Below, one piece after another: positions 1 to 7,090 of a stretch of 8,799 nt of DNA. The notes under the pieces are model-generated. The model made no database searches. It was not told the DNA's origin and saw only the letters and a program-made list of their open reading frames with translations. The first letter of the stretch is position 1. Each line of letters begins with the position of its first letter. The position numbers and the translations under genes are program-made. The stretch comes from Paraglaciecola arctica. Lineage in GTDB: Bacteria > Pseudomonadota > Gammaproteobacteria > Enterobacterales > Alteromonadaceae. Where the stretch lies: NCBI GenBank assembly GCA_003232445.1, contig QIJM01000080.1, positions 1 to 8,799 on the forward strand. Reading direction: 5' to 3'.

Positions 1-2241
1 TTCAATCTACACGCCTCTCCTGAATCTAAAATTGACCTTTTTCTTTCATATTTTAAAGGCCGTAACGATGTTTACCCATTTAGATGGGAATCGAAAAATG
101 GTAGAAGTGGCTATTCACCTGCTTGTTGGAATGAATGGAAGCCAAAAATTTGCAACAAACCAAAAATTAGTTGTACTGAATGTAAAAATCAGAACTTTAA
201 AGTACTTGACCATCAAGCTGTCTACGGACATTTAAAAGGGTTTAAAACCATCGGTATCTACCCTATATTAAGTGATAATTCAACCTATTTACTTGCAGCA
301 GATTTTGATAAAGAGGACTGGTTTGAGGCTACATCTGCATTTGCAACGACTTGCGAATCATTAAGTATTCCCTATCTATTAGAACGCTCAAGAAGTGGTA
401 ACGGTGGCCATATATGGATCTTTTTCTCACAAGCTGTAGCTGCTAGTGATGCTCGGAGATTGGGCAATGGGTTACTTCGTAAAACGATGGGACTCTATCC
501 GTTACTATCATTTGGTTGCTTCGATAGACTATTTCCTAATCAAGATATTATGCCAGAGGGTGGTTTTGGTAACCTGATTGCTTTACCACTACAGCTAGAG
601 CCAAGAAAAAATAACAATAGTGTTTTCATTAACAATGAAGGCGTGCCTTATAATGATCAGTGGTCAATATTGGCAGCTACTCGAAAAGTGACTAAACCGC
701 AGCTTCAATCAACGCTTAATCAGCTAAATTCTTATATTGAAAGAGCGCCTGATGATATTGAAAAGAATGAGCCATGGAAGAAACTTAACAGTAATGAGAA
801 CATTAAGATCAACGATTGCCCACAGAAGCTTACATTAACGCTAGCTGATCAGTTATATGTTCCAATCGCTAATTTACCCGGAAAACTGACGGCTAAGTTA
901 AAACATTGTGCAGTATTTTCTAATCCAGAGTTCTACAAACGGCACGCCTTACGCTTATCAACGATTGGTACAAGTCGATATATTTGTGCCGCACATATGG
1001 AAAATGGTTATTTAATATTACCTAGAGGCTGCTTAGCCGAAGTTACTCGCATCATATCAGGCCAAAAAATAGAGATTGAATACACCGATAAACGGTTTGA
1101 AGGTAGCCAACTAGAAAAAATCAAGTTCACTGGTAAACTGAAAAGCCAGCAGAAAAAAGCTGTTGATGCTTTATTTGCAGAAACAAATGGTGTTTTTGTT
1201 GCATCGACGGGTTTTGGTAAAACCGTTACAGGATTAGCTCTTATCGCAAAAAGGAAGGTGAATACCTTAATTTTGGTTCATAACCGCCAATTAGCGGAAC
1301 AATGGCTTGAACGGATAAAAGTATTCCTAGCGAACGTGGAAGTAGGTTCATTATTAGGTGGTAAAGATAAGCTGACCTATGAAGTTGATGTTGCTACTTA
1401 TCAAAGCCTAGTTAGCCGCAATGGAATAGACATTAAACCTGCCATTGAAAAATATGGGCAAATATTAATAGATGAGTGCCACCACTTGCCTGCATCAAAC
1501 TATGAGTGTTTGATAAAGTCAGTGCATGCTAAATATATTCACGGATTTACGGCAACACCTAAACGCCAAGATGGTTTAGAAAAATTAATGCACTTCCAAA
1601 TAGGCGCTGTTGTTTATAAGGCAGCAAGCTCCACCAGCAGCTTTGAACAACATGTGAAGGTGGTTAAGACTAATACTAGTTTTCCTTCAGAATGGTTAAT
1701 TCCTGAGACTAAACCACATATATCTCAAGTTTATAAACACTTAGTTTGTGATCAAGCTAGAAATGAAATGATTGTTAACAGCATCAAGCAATCCGTAAAC
1801 AATGACAGATCTGTCATGGTACTTACCGAAAGAAAAGAGCATATTGAATTACTTGCTAAATTGATGGCTGATAAGGGGATAAAGGTTGTTGAACTGCATG
1901 GTGGTATTTCAACAAAGCAAAGACAAGAACGAATAACTTTCTTATCCAGTAAACCAAGCAATGATGAAGCTGTTGTTATCTTAGCTACAGGAAAATACGT
2001 CGGTGAAGGTTTTGATTTACCACATTTAGATACTTTATTTATAACGTTGCCGATAGCTTGGAAAGGAATTTTAGCGCAATACGCTGGACGAATTCAGCGA
2101 GAATGGAGTAGTAAAACTGTTATTCAAGTTTACGATTTTATTGATGATTTCCCGACATTACAGCGTATGTGGAAGAAACGGGAAAAAGGCTATAAAGCGT
2201 TAGGATATCAATTCAATGAACAAAAAAACTTATTAATTTAG
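1..2241 (+). CDS. TOTE-type primase-helicase (AEP primase fused to SF2 helicase), 5' end outside window
   Basis: The frame is open from base 1, so the start lies left of the window; the ATG at 460 is internal. About 746 residues are visible. In order (window codons): a four-Cys zinc ribbon (C42, C51, C58, C61); an archaeo-eukaryotic primase core with DFD (D101, D103), SGNGGH ending at H137, and FPNQD followed by GFGNLIALPLQ (~180-199). An SF2 helicase follows: Walker A STGFGKT (K407), DECHH (491-495), TATP (517-520) and motif VI QYAGRIQR (693-700). This layout matches proteins annotated as TOTE conflict system primases, thought to act on nucleic acid in defence or mobile-element conflicts. 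That role is family inference. All the motifs I expect are intact. No restriction nuclease, which often accompanies the family, is visible in the window. The last 20 codons before the tail recur as a fossil at 6952-7011. Residual doubt concerns the biological role, not the domains. Confidence 0.9.
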   Translation, partial: FNLHASPESKIDLFLSYFKGRNDVYPFRWESKNGRSGYSPACWNEWKPKICNKPKISCTECKNQNFKVLDHQAVYGHLKGFKTIGIYPILSDNSTYLLAADFDKEDWFEATSAFATTCESLSIPYLLERSRSGNGGHIWIFFSQAVAASDARRLGNGLLRKTMGLYPLLSFGCFDRLFPNQDIMPEGGFGNLIALPLQLEPRKNNNSVFINNEGVPYNDQWSILAATRKVTKPQLQSTLNQLNSYIERAPDDIEKNEPWKKLNSNENIKINDCPQKLTLTLADQLYVPIANLPGKLTAKLKHCAVFSNPEFYKRHALRLSTIGTSRYICAAHMENGYLILPRGCLAEVTRIISGQKIEIEYTDKRFEGSQLEKIKFTGKLKSQQKKAVDALFAETNGVFVASTGFGKTVTGLALIAKRKVNTLILVHNRQLAEQWLERIKVFLANVEVGSLLGGKDKLTYEVDVATYQSLVSRNGIDIKPAIEKYGQILIDECHHLPASNYECLIKSVHAKYIHGFTATPKRQDGLEKLMHFQIGAVVYKAASSTSSFEQHVKVVKTNTSFPSEWLIPETKPHISQVYKHLVCDQARNEMIVNSIKQSVNNDRSVMVLTERKEHIELLAKLMADKGIKVVELHGGISTKQRQERITFLSSKPSNDEAVVILATGKYVGEGFDLPHLDTLFITLPIAWKGILAQYAGRIQREWSSKTVIQVYDFIDDFPTLQRMWKKREKGYKALGYQFNEQKNLLI

Positions 2242-2266
2242 ACAGAAAAGGTTAAAAAGTGAGGGT

Positions 2267-2286
2267 AGGGGTATAATCAGGGGTAT
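2267..2286 (+). repeat. Short direct repeat AGGGGTAT x2
   Basis: AGGGGTAT occurs at 2267-2274 and again at 2279-2286, a 12-bp period, just after the primase-helicase stop codon. The first copy overlaps TATAAT (2272-2277), but no convincing -35 element lies 16-18 bp upstream. I assign no function. Confidence 0.4.
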
Positions 2287-2384
2287 TAAATTTGCAGAAT
2301 ATTTCGCGCCCTTGTCTGTATGGTCTGTAGTTGGGGTGGGCGGCATGATGTAAACGGTCACCTCCGTTATTACTCATTGATTTC

Positions 2385-2427
2385 AAAGGGTTTATTTATC
2401 CTCTGTAGAGACACAAATAGACCCTTT
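2385..2427 (+). terminator. Long hairpin, likely terminator of the primase-helicase transcript
   Basis: Arms 2385-2397 and 2415-2427 pair over 13 bp with one mismatch that becomes a G-U pair in the + strand RNA. The loop contains a smaller stem (CTCT/AGAG, 2401-2410), giving an almost continuous long hairpin. It is followed by CCCTTTTGTTGTT, a modest T-rich tail. It lies about 145 nt past the primase-helicase stop codon, consistent with a Rho-independent terminator. The imperfect T tract and the distance leave room for another structured element. The rest of the 417-bp gap (2242-2658) holds no ORF that I recognise apart from the repeats listed. Confidence 0.5.
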
Positions 2428-2597
2428 TGTTGTTCCACAGCTTAGCTTTAACTCCTTCATTTACATCCATTCATAAACACCCACAACCGCACAAAGCCAA
2501 TACTACTACCATGTAAATATAGTCTGTTACGGTTGATTATAGATAATGAACACAATACCAACGCAAGTTATACTCAAACTTTGATTAAACTAATTTC

Positions 2598-2663
2598 ACG
2601 GCTAATTTATGGCTAGAACCCACTTGATTTACGGCTACTTTACGGCTACTTTACGGTCATGAA
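2598..2663 (+). repeat. 11-bp tandem array overlapping the fic start codon
   Basis: Units start at 2598, 2609, 2620, 2631, 2642 and 2653, exactly 11 bp apart. The core ACGGCTA is perfect at 2598, 2631 and 2642, has one change at 2609 (ATGGCTA), and is degraded at 2620 and 2653. The unit is ACGGCTAATTT or ACGGCTACTTT. The last unit covers the fic ATG (2659-2661), and the region that should carry a Shine-Dalgarno sequence lies inside the array. One unit per helical turn would place bound proteins on one DNA face. A weak promoter (TTGATT at 2581, A/T-rich -10 near 2603) could lie at its left edge. I infer an operator, perhaps bound by the Fic winged helix. Confidence 0.85.
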
Positions 2664-3696
2664 TTGGTATCCGAAATACACTATTAGCAATCGCTTCCTT
2701 CTCACTATTCGTGAGATTGGTGAATCTATTGGTGAAATTAAAGCGAAATCGTTAGCGCCTAACGCTATTGCAAAACTGGAGCTAAGTGCAAGAGAGCTAT
2801 CCTCTTATGCCTCTACAAGCATCGAAGGTAATCCCTTACCCCTAACCGATGTTAAGAGACTGCTTAAAACCAAGAAAAATCACATCCGAGATACAGAACG
2901 AGAGGTATTGAACTATAACGATACATTACGAACTCTGTATCAATCTGTTCGTGATGGTCATTTTGTACTGAATGCTCTTGCGTTAGAGCGGGTTCAAGGT
3001 CAAGTGATTAAGGGTTTGATGGATAATCCTAGTCATTGTGGCGCAATTCGTAAAGATCCCGTCATTATTCGAAACCCTCGTAAGGTAGATGAGATTGTCT
3101 TTATTCCGCCTGATGCTAAAGATGTTGAAAAGCTCCTTGGCGAACTCATGAACTTCGTAAACAACAATATTGGGAAGATTGATCCCATTATCCTTGCTGG
3201 AGTTTTTCATCGCCAGCATGTCATTATTCACCCGTTCATGGATGGGAATGGACGCACAACGCGACTACTTACAACAGCGATACTAGGAATGGCAGGATTA
3301 GATTTATTCGAAATATTTAGTTTTGAAGACTATTACAATCGTAATATTACTCGCTACTTCAAAGCGGTAGGTCTTGAAGGCGATTATTATGATCTCAAAG
3401 ACAAAATTGATTTTTCCGGTTGGCTAGAATATTTCGCCGAGGGTATCTTGGACGAATTGCGCCGCGTAACTAAAATTCTTGGTGAGCAACCAGCGAGACA
3501 ACCTCGTTTAGAGCCTCACCATCGTCATGTACTAGATTACATCAGAGAGCATGGGAGTATCACGCAGCGAGAATATGGGGCTATTTCGAAGCGGAGTCTG
3601 GCTGCGCGCAAATTAGATTTTGAAAAGCTTCTTATCCTGCGTTTAATTAAAACAGAAGGCATCGGCCGAGGCGCTTATTATGTGCTGCCCGAATAA
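2659..3696 (+). CDS. Fic family protein (class II) with C-terminal winged helix; probable AMP transferase
   Basis: This 345-residue protein belongs to the Fic family, which usually transfers AMP from ATP to target proteins. The N-terminal helical region carries the inhibitory motif S52-x3-E56-G57 (in TSIEGNP), so it is class II, with the autoinhibitory helix ahead of the catalytic core. The flap lies around RKDPVIIRNP. The catalytic loop HPFMDGNGRTTR spans residues 191-202 with H191, D195, N197, R199 and R202 all present, so it should be active once inhibition is relieved. Residues ~284-345 form a winged-helix-like DNA-binding domain (TQREYGAISKRSLAARKLDFEKL region). The start MNWYPKY fits the family, although no clear ribosome site precedes it because the 11-bp array occupies that space. 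It appears to be monocistronic. The cellular target is unknown. Roles in toxin-antitoxin-like or stress control are inference. Confidence 0.93.
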   Translation: MNWYPKYTISNRFLLTIREIGESIGEIKAKSLAPNAIAKLELSARELSSYASTSIEGNPLPLTDVKRLLKTKKNHIRDTEREVLNYNDTLRTLYQSVRDGHFVLNALALERVQGQVIKGLMDNPSHCGAIRKDPVIIRNPRKVDEIVFIPPDAKDVEKLLGELMNFVNNNIGKIDPIILAGVFHRQHVIIHPFMDGNGRTTRLLTTAILGMAGLDLFEIFSFEDYYNRNITRYFKAVGLEGDYYDLKDKIDFSGWLEYFAEGILDELRRVTKILGEQPARQPRLEPHHRHVLDYIREHGSITQREYGAISKRSLAARKLDFEKLLILRLIKTEGIGRGAYYVLPE

Positions 3697-3835
3697 AGTT
3701 AATGCTGATGTCGGCCATTTCCAGATGAGAATTGCCAATAGCTGAAGCAGACTTAAAGTGAGGTAACTTTTTTATGCTAATTCTAAATATCTAGATGTAC
3801 TTGAGATTATCTATAAACGGCTTAAAATAATCACG

Positions 3836-3866
3836 TTGACATGTGAGTAACTCATAGGTTTATTAT
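3836..3866 (+). promoter_or_regulatory. MerR-type promoter/operator with 19-bp spacer
   Basis: A consensus -35 TTGACA (3836-3841) and a -10 TATTAT (3861-3866) are separated by 19 bp rather than 17, the hallmark of promoters that MerR-family activators untwist. The spacer carries the expected dyad: ACATGTGAGT (3839-3848), centre A3849, ACTCATAGGT (3850-3859), matching at 8 of 10 positions. Transcription should start near 3873, leaving a leader of about 70 nt before the regulator. One promoter can therefore serve both the regulator and copA, giving metal-induced autoregulation. The remainder of 3697-3941 holds no other gene that I can support. Confidence 0.8.
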
Positions 3867-3941
3867 CTATAAGAAGTACCAGCTACACTTCATTTTTTAC
3901 AAATTGACGAACTAAAAATACCGCCAATAAAAGGGGCGACC

Positions 3942-4355
3942 ATGAAAGTGACACAACTAGCAGAAGCCTTCGGAGTGAAGAAAGACACAATACGGTATTA
4001 CACTCGGATTGGTTTATTGCGTCCGTCAAAATCACTAGAGAACGGCTATAAATTTTATGGTAAAAAGGAGCAAAGCCGCCTTCGATTTATTTTAAGCGCT
4101 CGAGATTTAGGTTTCTCCATAGAAGATATTAAACAAATAGTTTCTGAATCGGATCAAGGTAAAACGCCTTGTCCGACGGTTCGGGTATTGATTGAAAAAA
4201 GGCTGTATGAAACTGAGCAGCGGTTTATTGAGATGGCAAAGCTACGAGATAGAATGCGAATTGCAGTGACAATTTGGGATGACAAACCTGATCAAGAACC
4301 ATGTGACAACGTGGTTTGCCATTTGATTGAAGAGTTTGAGTTGCAGCAAAAATAA
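3942..4355 (+). CDS. MerR-family metal-responsive transcriptional regulator
   Basis: This 137-residue regulator starts at an ATG 5 bp after AAGGGG. The N-terminal winged helix is typical of MerR (KVTQLAEAFGVKKDTIRYYTRIGLL, then NGYKFYG), followed by the second helix pair and a long dimerisation helix (~77-110). Candidate metal ligands are C77 at the start of the dimerisation helix, and C121 and C126-H127 in a C-terminal loop. CueR has Ser at the position equivalent to C77, whereas MerR and ZntR have Cys, so this is not a plain CueR. The loop cysteines are only five residues apart, closer than in CueR (C112/C120). It lies 46 bp upstream of copA in the same direction, behind a 19-bp-spacer promoter, so it very probably activates its own operon in response to Cu+ or a related metal. 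The exact metal is uncertain. Confidence 0.9.
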   Translation: MKVTQLAEAFGVKKDTIRYYTRIGLLRPSKSLENGYKFYGKKEQSRLRFILSARDLGFSIEDIKQIVSESDQGKTPCPTVRVLIEKRLYETEQRFIEMAKLRDRMRIAVTIWDDKPDQEPCDNVVCHLIEEFELQQK

Positions 4356-4401
4356 AGCGCAGTAGATAACAATATATGTAACGTTCGGTAAGGGGAGCTT
4401 T

Positions 4402-6753
4402 ATGAAAAATGAAAACGACACAGACGAAACTAAGCATGCTTGCTGCCAGACAAAAAATACTGTGCAAGCCGCTGCACCAACAGACAACGAAACTGCAAAC
4501 CTAGCAAACGATGCCGAAAACCAATCAGAGCATCACCTTATTGTCGATGGAGCAAGTTGTGCCAGTTGCGTGGGTAAAATTGAAAAAGCGCTGCGTGCTG
4601 TTGAAGGCGTTCAAAGTGCAGAAATGAACTTCGCGCAGCGAACCGTAATGGTAGTCGGAAATGTGCCTGATGCTACTTTGATTTCAGCAATAGAGATAGC
4701 TGGGTATAACGCAAAAATTGATACTAGCGAGTCAGAAGAAGAAGCGATAGATGAAAAAGATAAGGCCGACGCACAATACTATAAAAAATTAATGCGTGAC
4801 ATGTCGATTGCACTATTGCTCGGGATCCCACTTATGATTTATGGGCTTACAATAGGCGAGATGACCGTAAACACAACTACCGAAAGACTCGTGTGGTTAA
4901 CAATAGGGTTATTGACGCTCGGTGTCATGATCTTTTCAGGTAAGCATTTTTATATCGGGGCGTGGAATTCATTTAAGAATCATTCTGCCAACATGGATAC
5001 TTTAATTGCGTTAGGCACAGGAACCGCTTGGATATATTCGATGGTGGTGGTAGCTGTCCCTGAGTTGCTTCCACAAATGTCCCGGCACGTTTACTTTGAA
5101 GCGACTGCCATGATTATAGGCTTAATTAACCTTGGTCTAGCATTGGAGGTAAAAGCGCGAGGGAAAACGTCTGAAGCCATTAAAAGACTGATTGGTTTGC
5201 AGCCTAAAACCGCGAGGGTAATTCGAGACGATAAAGATATCGACATTCCGATTGAAAATGTTCTATTAAATGATTTAGTGCGAGTGCGTCCAGGTGAAAA
5301 AATATCGGTTGACGGTCTCGTTGTCGAAGGACACACCGCAGTAGATGAATCTATGCTTACAGGCGAGCCTATGCCTGTCGAAAAAACAGAGGGTGATAAA
5401 GTCGCTGCCGGAACCATCAATAAATCTGGCTCGATTGTCTTCAAAGCAACACGAGTGGGTAAAAATACCGCGTTAGCACAAATCATCAATATGGTTAAAC
5501 GAGCACAAAACTCTAAACCGCCTATTGGTCGTTTGGCAGATATAATTTCCGCCTACTTTGTGCCCGCCATCATGATCATTGCGGTGCTTAGTGCACTCGC
5601 TTGGTTAAATTTTGGCCCCGCACCTAGTATTGTGTTCGCAATGGTATCGGCAACCACAGTGTTAATCATTGCGTGCCCTTGTGCGCTAGGTTTGGCCACG
5701 CCAATGTCGGTGATGGTGGGCGTGGGTAAGGCGGCTGAGGCCGGTGTGTTAATCCGAAACGGTGAAGCATTACAAACCGCGTCTAAAATAACCACGATGA
5801 TATTAGATAAGACCGGCACTATCACCGAAGGTGCGCCGAAAGTTACCGACGTGCTTGTGGCAAACAAACTAACGCGAGACAAGGTATTAATGCTCGCGGC
5901 CAGTATAGAAGCGGGCTCTGAACATCCTCTCGCTATGGCAATTGTTGAAAACGCTAAAGAGCAAGGCATTGAGCCACAGAAAGTAACGGGCTTCGTTTCA
6001 ATTGCAGGGCAAGGCGTTGAGGCTACGCTAGATAACAGCACGCTTTTATTCGGCAATGAAAAACTAATGACTGAGCGCGGCATAAACATCGACGCATTTA
6101 TAAAGAAAGCACAAACATTCGCCGAAGAAGCAAAAACGCCTATGTATTTTGCGGTGAATGATGAGTTAGCGGCGGTGATAGCGGTTGCCGACCCAATTAA
6201 AAGTGATTCTATTGAAGCTATTAAACGATTACAGAGCAACGGCATCCGAATTGTGATGCTGACGGGCGACAACCGACTGACAGCAAAGGCAATAGCAGAA
6301 AAAGTAGGCATAAGTGAATATGTTGCTGAAGTCATGCCAGAAGATAAAGCGAGAAAAGTCGCTGAGTTGCAAAAAGAAGGCGAAATAGTGGGAATGACCG
6401 GAGACGGCATTAATGACGCCCCTGCTTTGGCGCACGCCAATGTCGGTTTTGCCATTGGCACAGGCACCGACGTTGCCATAGAAAGTGCCGACATCACGCT
6501 TATGCGAGGGTCTTTGCATGGTTTAGCCGATGCAATTGCGGTGAGTAAAGCGACGTTAACCAACATTAAGCAAAATTTATTTGGTGCATTTATCTATAAC
6601 GTGGCGGGTGTGCCGATTGCAGCGGGTGTGTTGTATCCATTTTTTGGATTGCTATTAAGCCCTGTTATTGCCGGTGCAGCGATGGCGTTTTCATCACTCA
6701 CCGTGGTGACCAACGCGAATCGCCTTCGCTTGTTTAAAGCAAAAAACCATTAG
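4402..6753 (+). CDS. copA: Cu+-exporting P1B-1 type ATPase (CopA)
   Basis: This 783-residue inner-membrane pump uses ATP to move Cu+ (or Ag+) out of the cytoplasm. A Shine-Dalgarno AGGGGAG precedes the ATG. The N-terminus has H12 and C14-C15, then one HMA domain (~44-105) with GASCASC (C53, C56); the usual GMxCxxC glycine-methionine is replaced. Transmembrane segments begin near residue 134. Later landmarks are TGEP (320-323), the ion-binding CPC (425-427), the phosphorylated D469 in DKTGT, H508-P509 and GDGINDAP (667-674). The last two helices carry YN...P and MAFSS...N, the signature residues of Cu+ transporters, which separate it from Zn/Cd pumps. Length and motifs are complete. It follows the MerR regulator by 46 bp and leads directly into a small membrane-protein ORF whose ribosome site overlaps its stop codon. 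Confidence 0.97.
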   Translation: MKNENDTDETKHACCQTKNTVQAAAPTDNETANLANDAENQSEHHLIVDGASCASCVGKIEKALRAVEGVQSAEMNFAQRTVMVVGNVPDATLISAIEIAGYNAKIDTSESEEEAIDEKDKADAQYYKKLMRDMSIALLLGIPLMIYGLTIGEMTVNTTTERLVWLTIGLLTLGVMIFSGKHFYIGAWNSFKNHSANMDTLIALGTGTAWIYSMVVVAVPELLPQMSRHVYFEATAMIIGLINLGLALEVKARGKTSEAIKRLIGLQPKTARVIRDDKDIDIPIENVLLNDLVRVRPGEKISVDGLVVEGHTAVDESMLTGEPMPVEKTEGDKVAAGTINKSGSIVFKATRVGKNTALAQIINMVKRAQNSKPPIGRLADIISAYFVPAIMIIAVLSALAWLNFGPAPSIVFAMVSATTVLIIACPCALGLATPMSVMVGVGKAAEAGVLIRNGEALQTASKITTMILDKTGTITEGAPKVTDVLVANKLTRDKVLMLAASIEAGSEHPLAMAIVENAKEQGIEPQKVTGFVSIAGQGVEATLDNSTLLFGNEKLMTERGINIDAFIKKAQTFAEEAKTPMYFAVNDELAAVIAVADPIKSDSIEAIKRLQSNGIRIVMLTGDNRLTAKAIAEKVGISEYVAEVMPEDKARKVAELQKEGEIVGMTGDGINDAPALAHANVGFAIGTGTDVAIESADITLMRGSLHGLADAIAVSKATLTNIKQNLFGAFIYNVAGVPIAAGVLYPFFGLLLSPVIAGAAMAFSSLTVVTNANRLRLFKAKNH

Positions 6754-6765
6754 GAGTAATGAGTT

Positions 6766-6888
6766 ATGTTATGGATAAATTTAGCTGGAGTGGCGCTTAT
6801 AGCAATGATTATTTGGTGGTTTTGGCTCTATAAATCGCCACGCGTTGTTATGCAAGATGAAAATGTACGTAGGCGAGTTAATCGTTGA
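6766..6888 (+). pseudogene. 40-residue membrane stub, likely truncated cupredoxin-domain gene
   Basis: The ATG at 6766 follows AGGAG (6752-6756), which overlaps the copA stop codon, so translation is well supported. The product is one hydrophobic helix (LAGVALIAMIIWWFWLYK) followed by a short charged tail ending RRRVNR. The helix closely resembles the N-terminal anchor of small cupredoxin proteins that, from my knowledge of such operons, follow copA in marine gammaproteobacteria. The roughly 80-residue Cu-binding beta domain is missing: no Cys/His/Met cupredoxin motif follows in any frame before 7090. I read it as a gene cut off by the rearrangement that left the helicase fossil immediately downstream. 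It could alternatively be a genuine small membrane protein of the copper operon. Confidence 0.6.
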
Positions 6889-6951
6889 ATGATGCGGGCG
6901 TAAAGCTCAGTTAGCTGACGATGATACTCCGTTTGGTGTTGATACTGTGTC
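6889..6951. other. Junction scar of unknown origin
   Basis: This short stretch lies between the truncated cupredoxin-like ORF and the helicase fossil. A short frame across it reads LADDDTPFGVDTVSFQH and then stops. I do not recognise it as a known protein, and it has no ribosome site. It is most simply leftover sequence from the deletion or insertion that joined the neighbouring gene fragments. The remaining bases up to 7090 hold nothing else that I can name. Confidence 0.4.
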
Positions 6952-7011
6952 TTTCCAACATTAAAACGGATGTGGAAGAAACGTGAAAATGGCTATAAAG
7001 CATTAGGGTAC
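6952..7011 (+). pseudogene. Fossil of a second TOTE helicase 3' end
   Basis: Twenty codons, F-P-T-L-K-R-M-W-K-K-R-E-N-G-Y-K-A-L-G-Y, align without gaps to the end of the primase-helicase gene (2149-2208). Identity is 18 of 20 residues and 50 of 60 bases, and nearly all differences are at third codon positions. Upstream, GTTGATACTGTG would fit the preceding V-D segment only in a different frame, so the copy is broken. It has no start codon or ribosome site of its own. It therefore derives from a diverged homologue that evolved under protein-level selection and then decayed, not from a recent copy of the gene at 1-2241. The open frame that continues rightwards to 7155 overlaps the opposite-strand ATPase gene and is not meaningful. 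Confidence 0.7.
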
Positions 7012-7090
7012 CTCTTTAGTCAAGTTTCAATTCATCACCAGTGTCTTACCAAGTTGTTTAATCAGGAACCTCCAGCAAAATATTGTCGAT

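Noticed and set aside
32..235. 67-codon + strand ORF at the left edge
   Set aside because: It is out of frame within the primase coding sequence and has no domain of its own.
460..2241. ATG at 460 as the start of the helicase gene
   Set aside because: The same frame is open back to base 1 and encodes the zinc ribbon and primase motifs (DFD, SGNGGH), so this ATG is internal.
2350..2376. attC-like imperfect palindrome around AACGG...CCGTT
   Set aside because: It is short, lacks integron core sites, and no integron integrase is present.
5553..6566. Long minus-strand open frame of 337 codons
   Set aside because: It lies entirely inside copA on the other strand, shows no recognisable domain, and is a composition shadow.
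6893..6950. tRNA-like 5' end (GCGGGCG, TA, AGCTCAGTTAGCTGA)
   Set aside because: There is no proper D stem, no T-arm GGTTCGAATCC-type sequence, no anticodon stem and no matching acceptor 3' strand.
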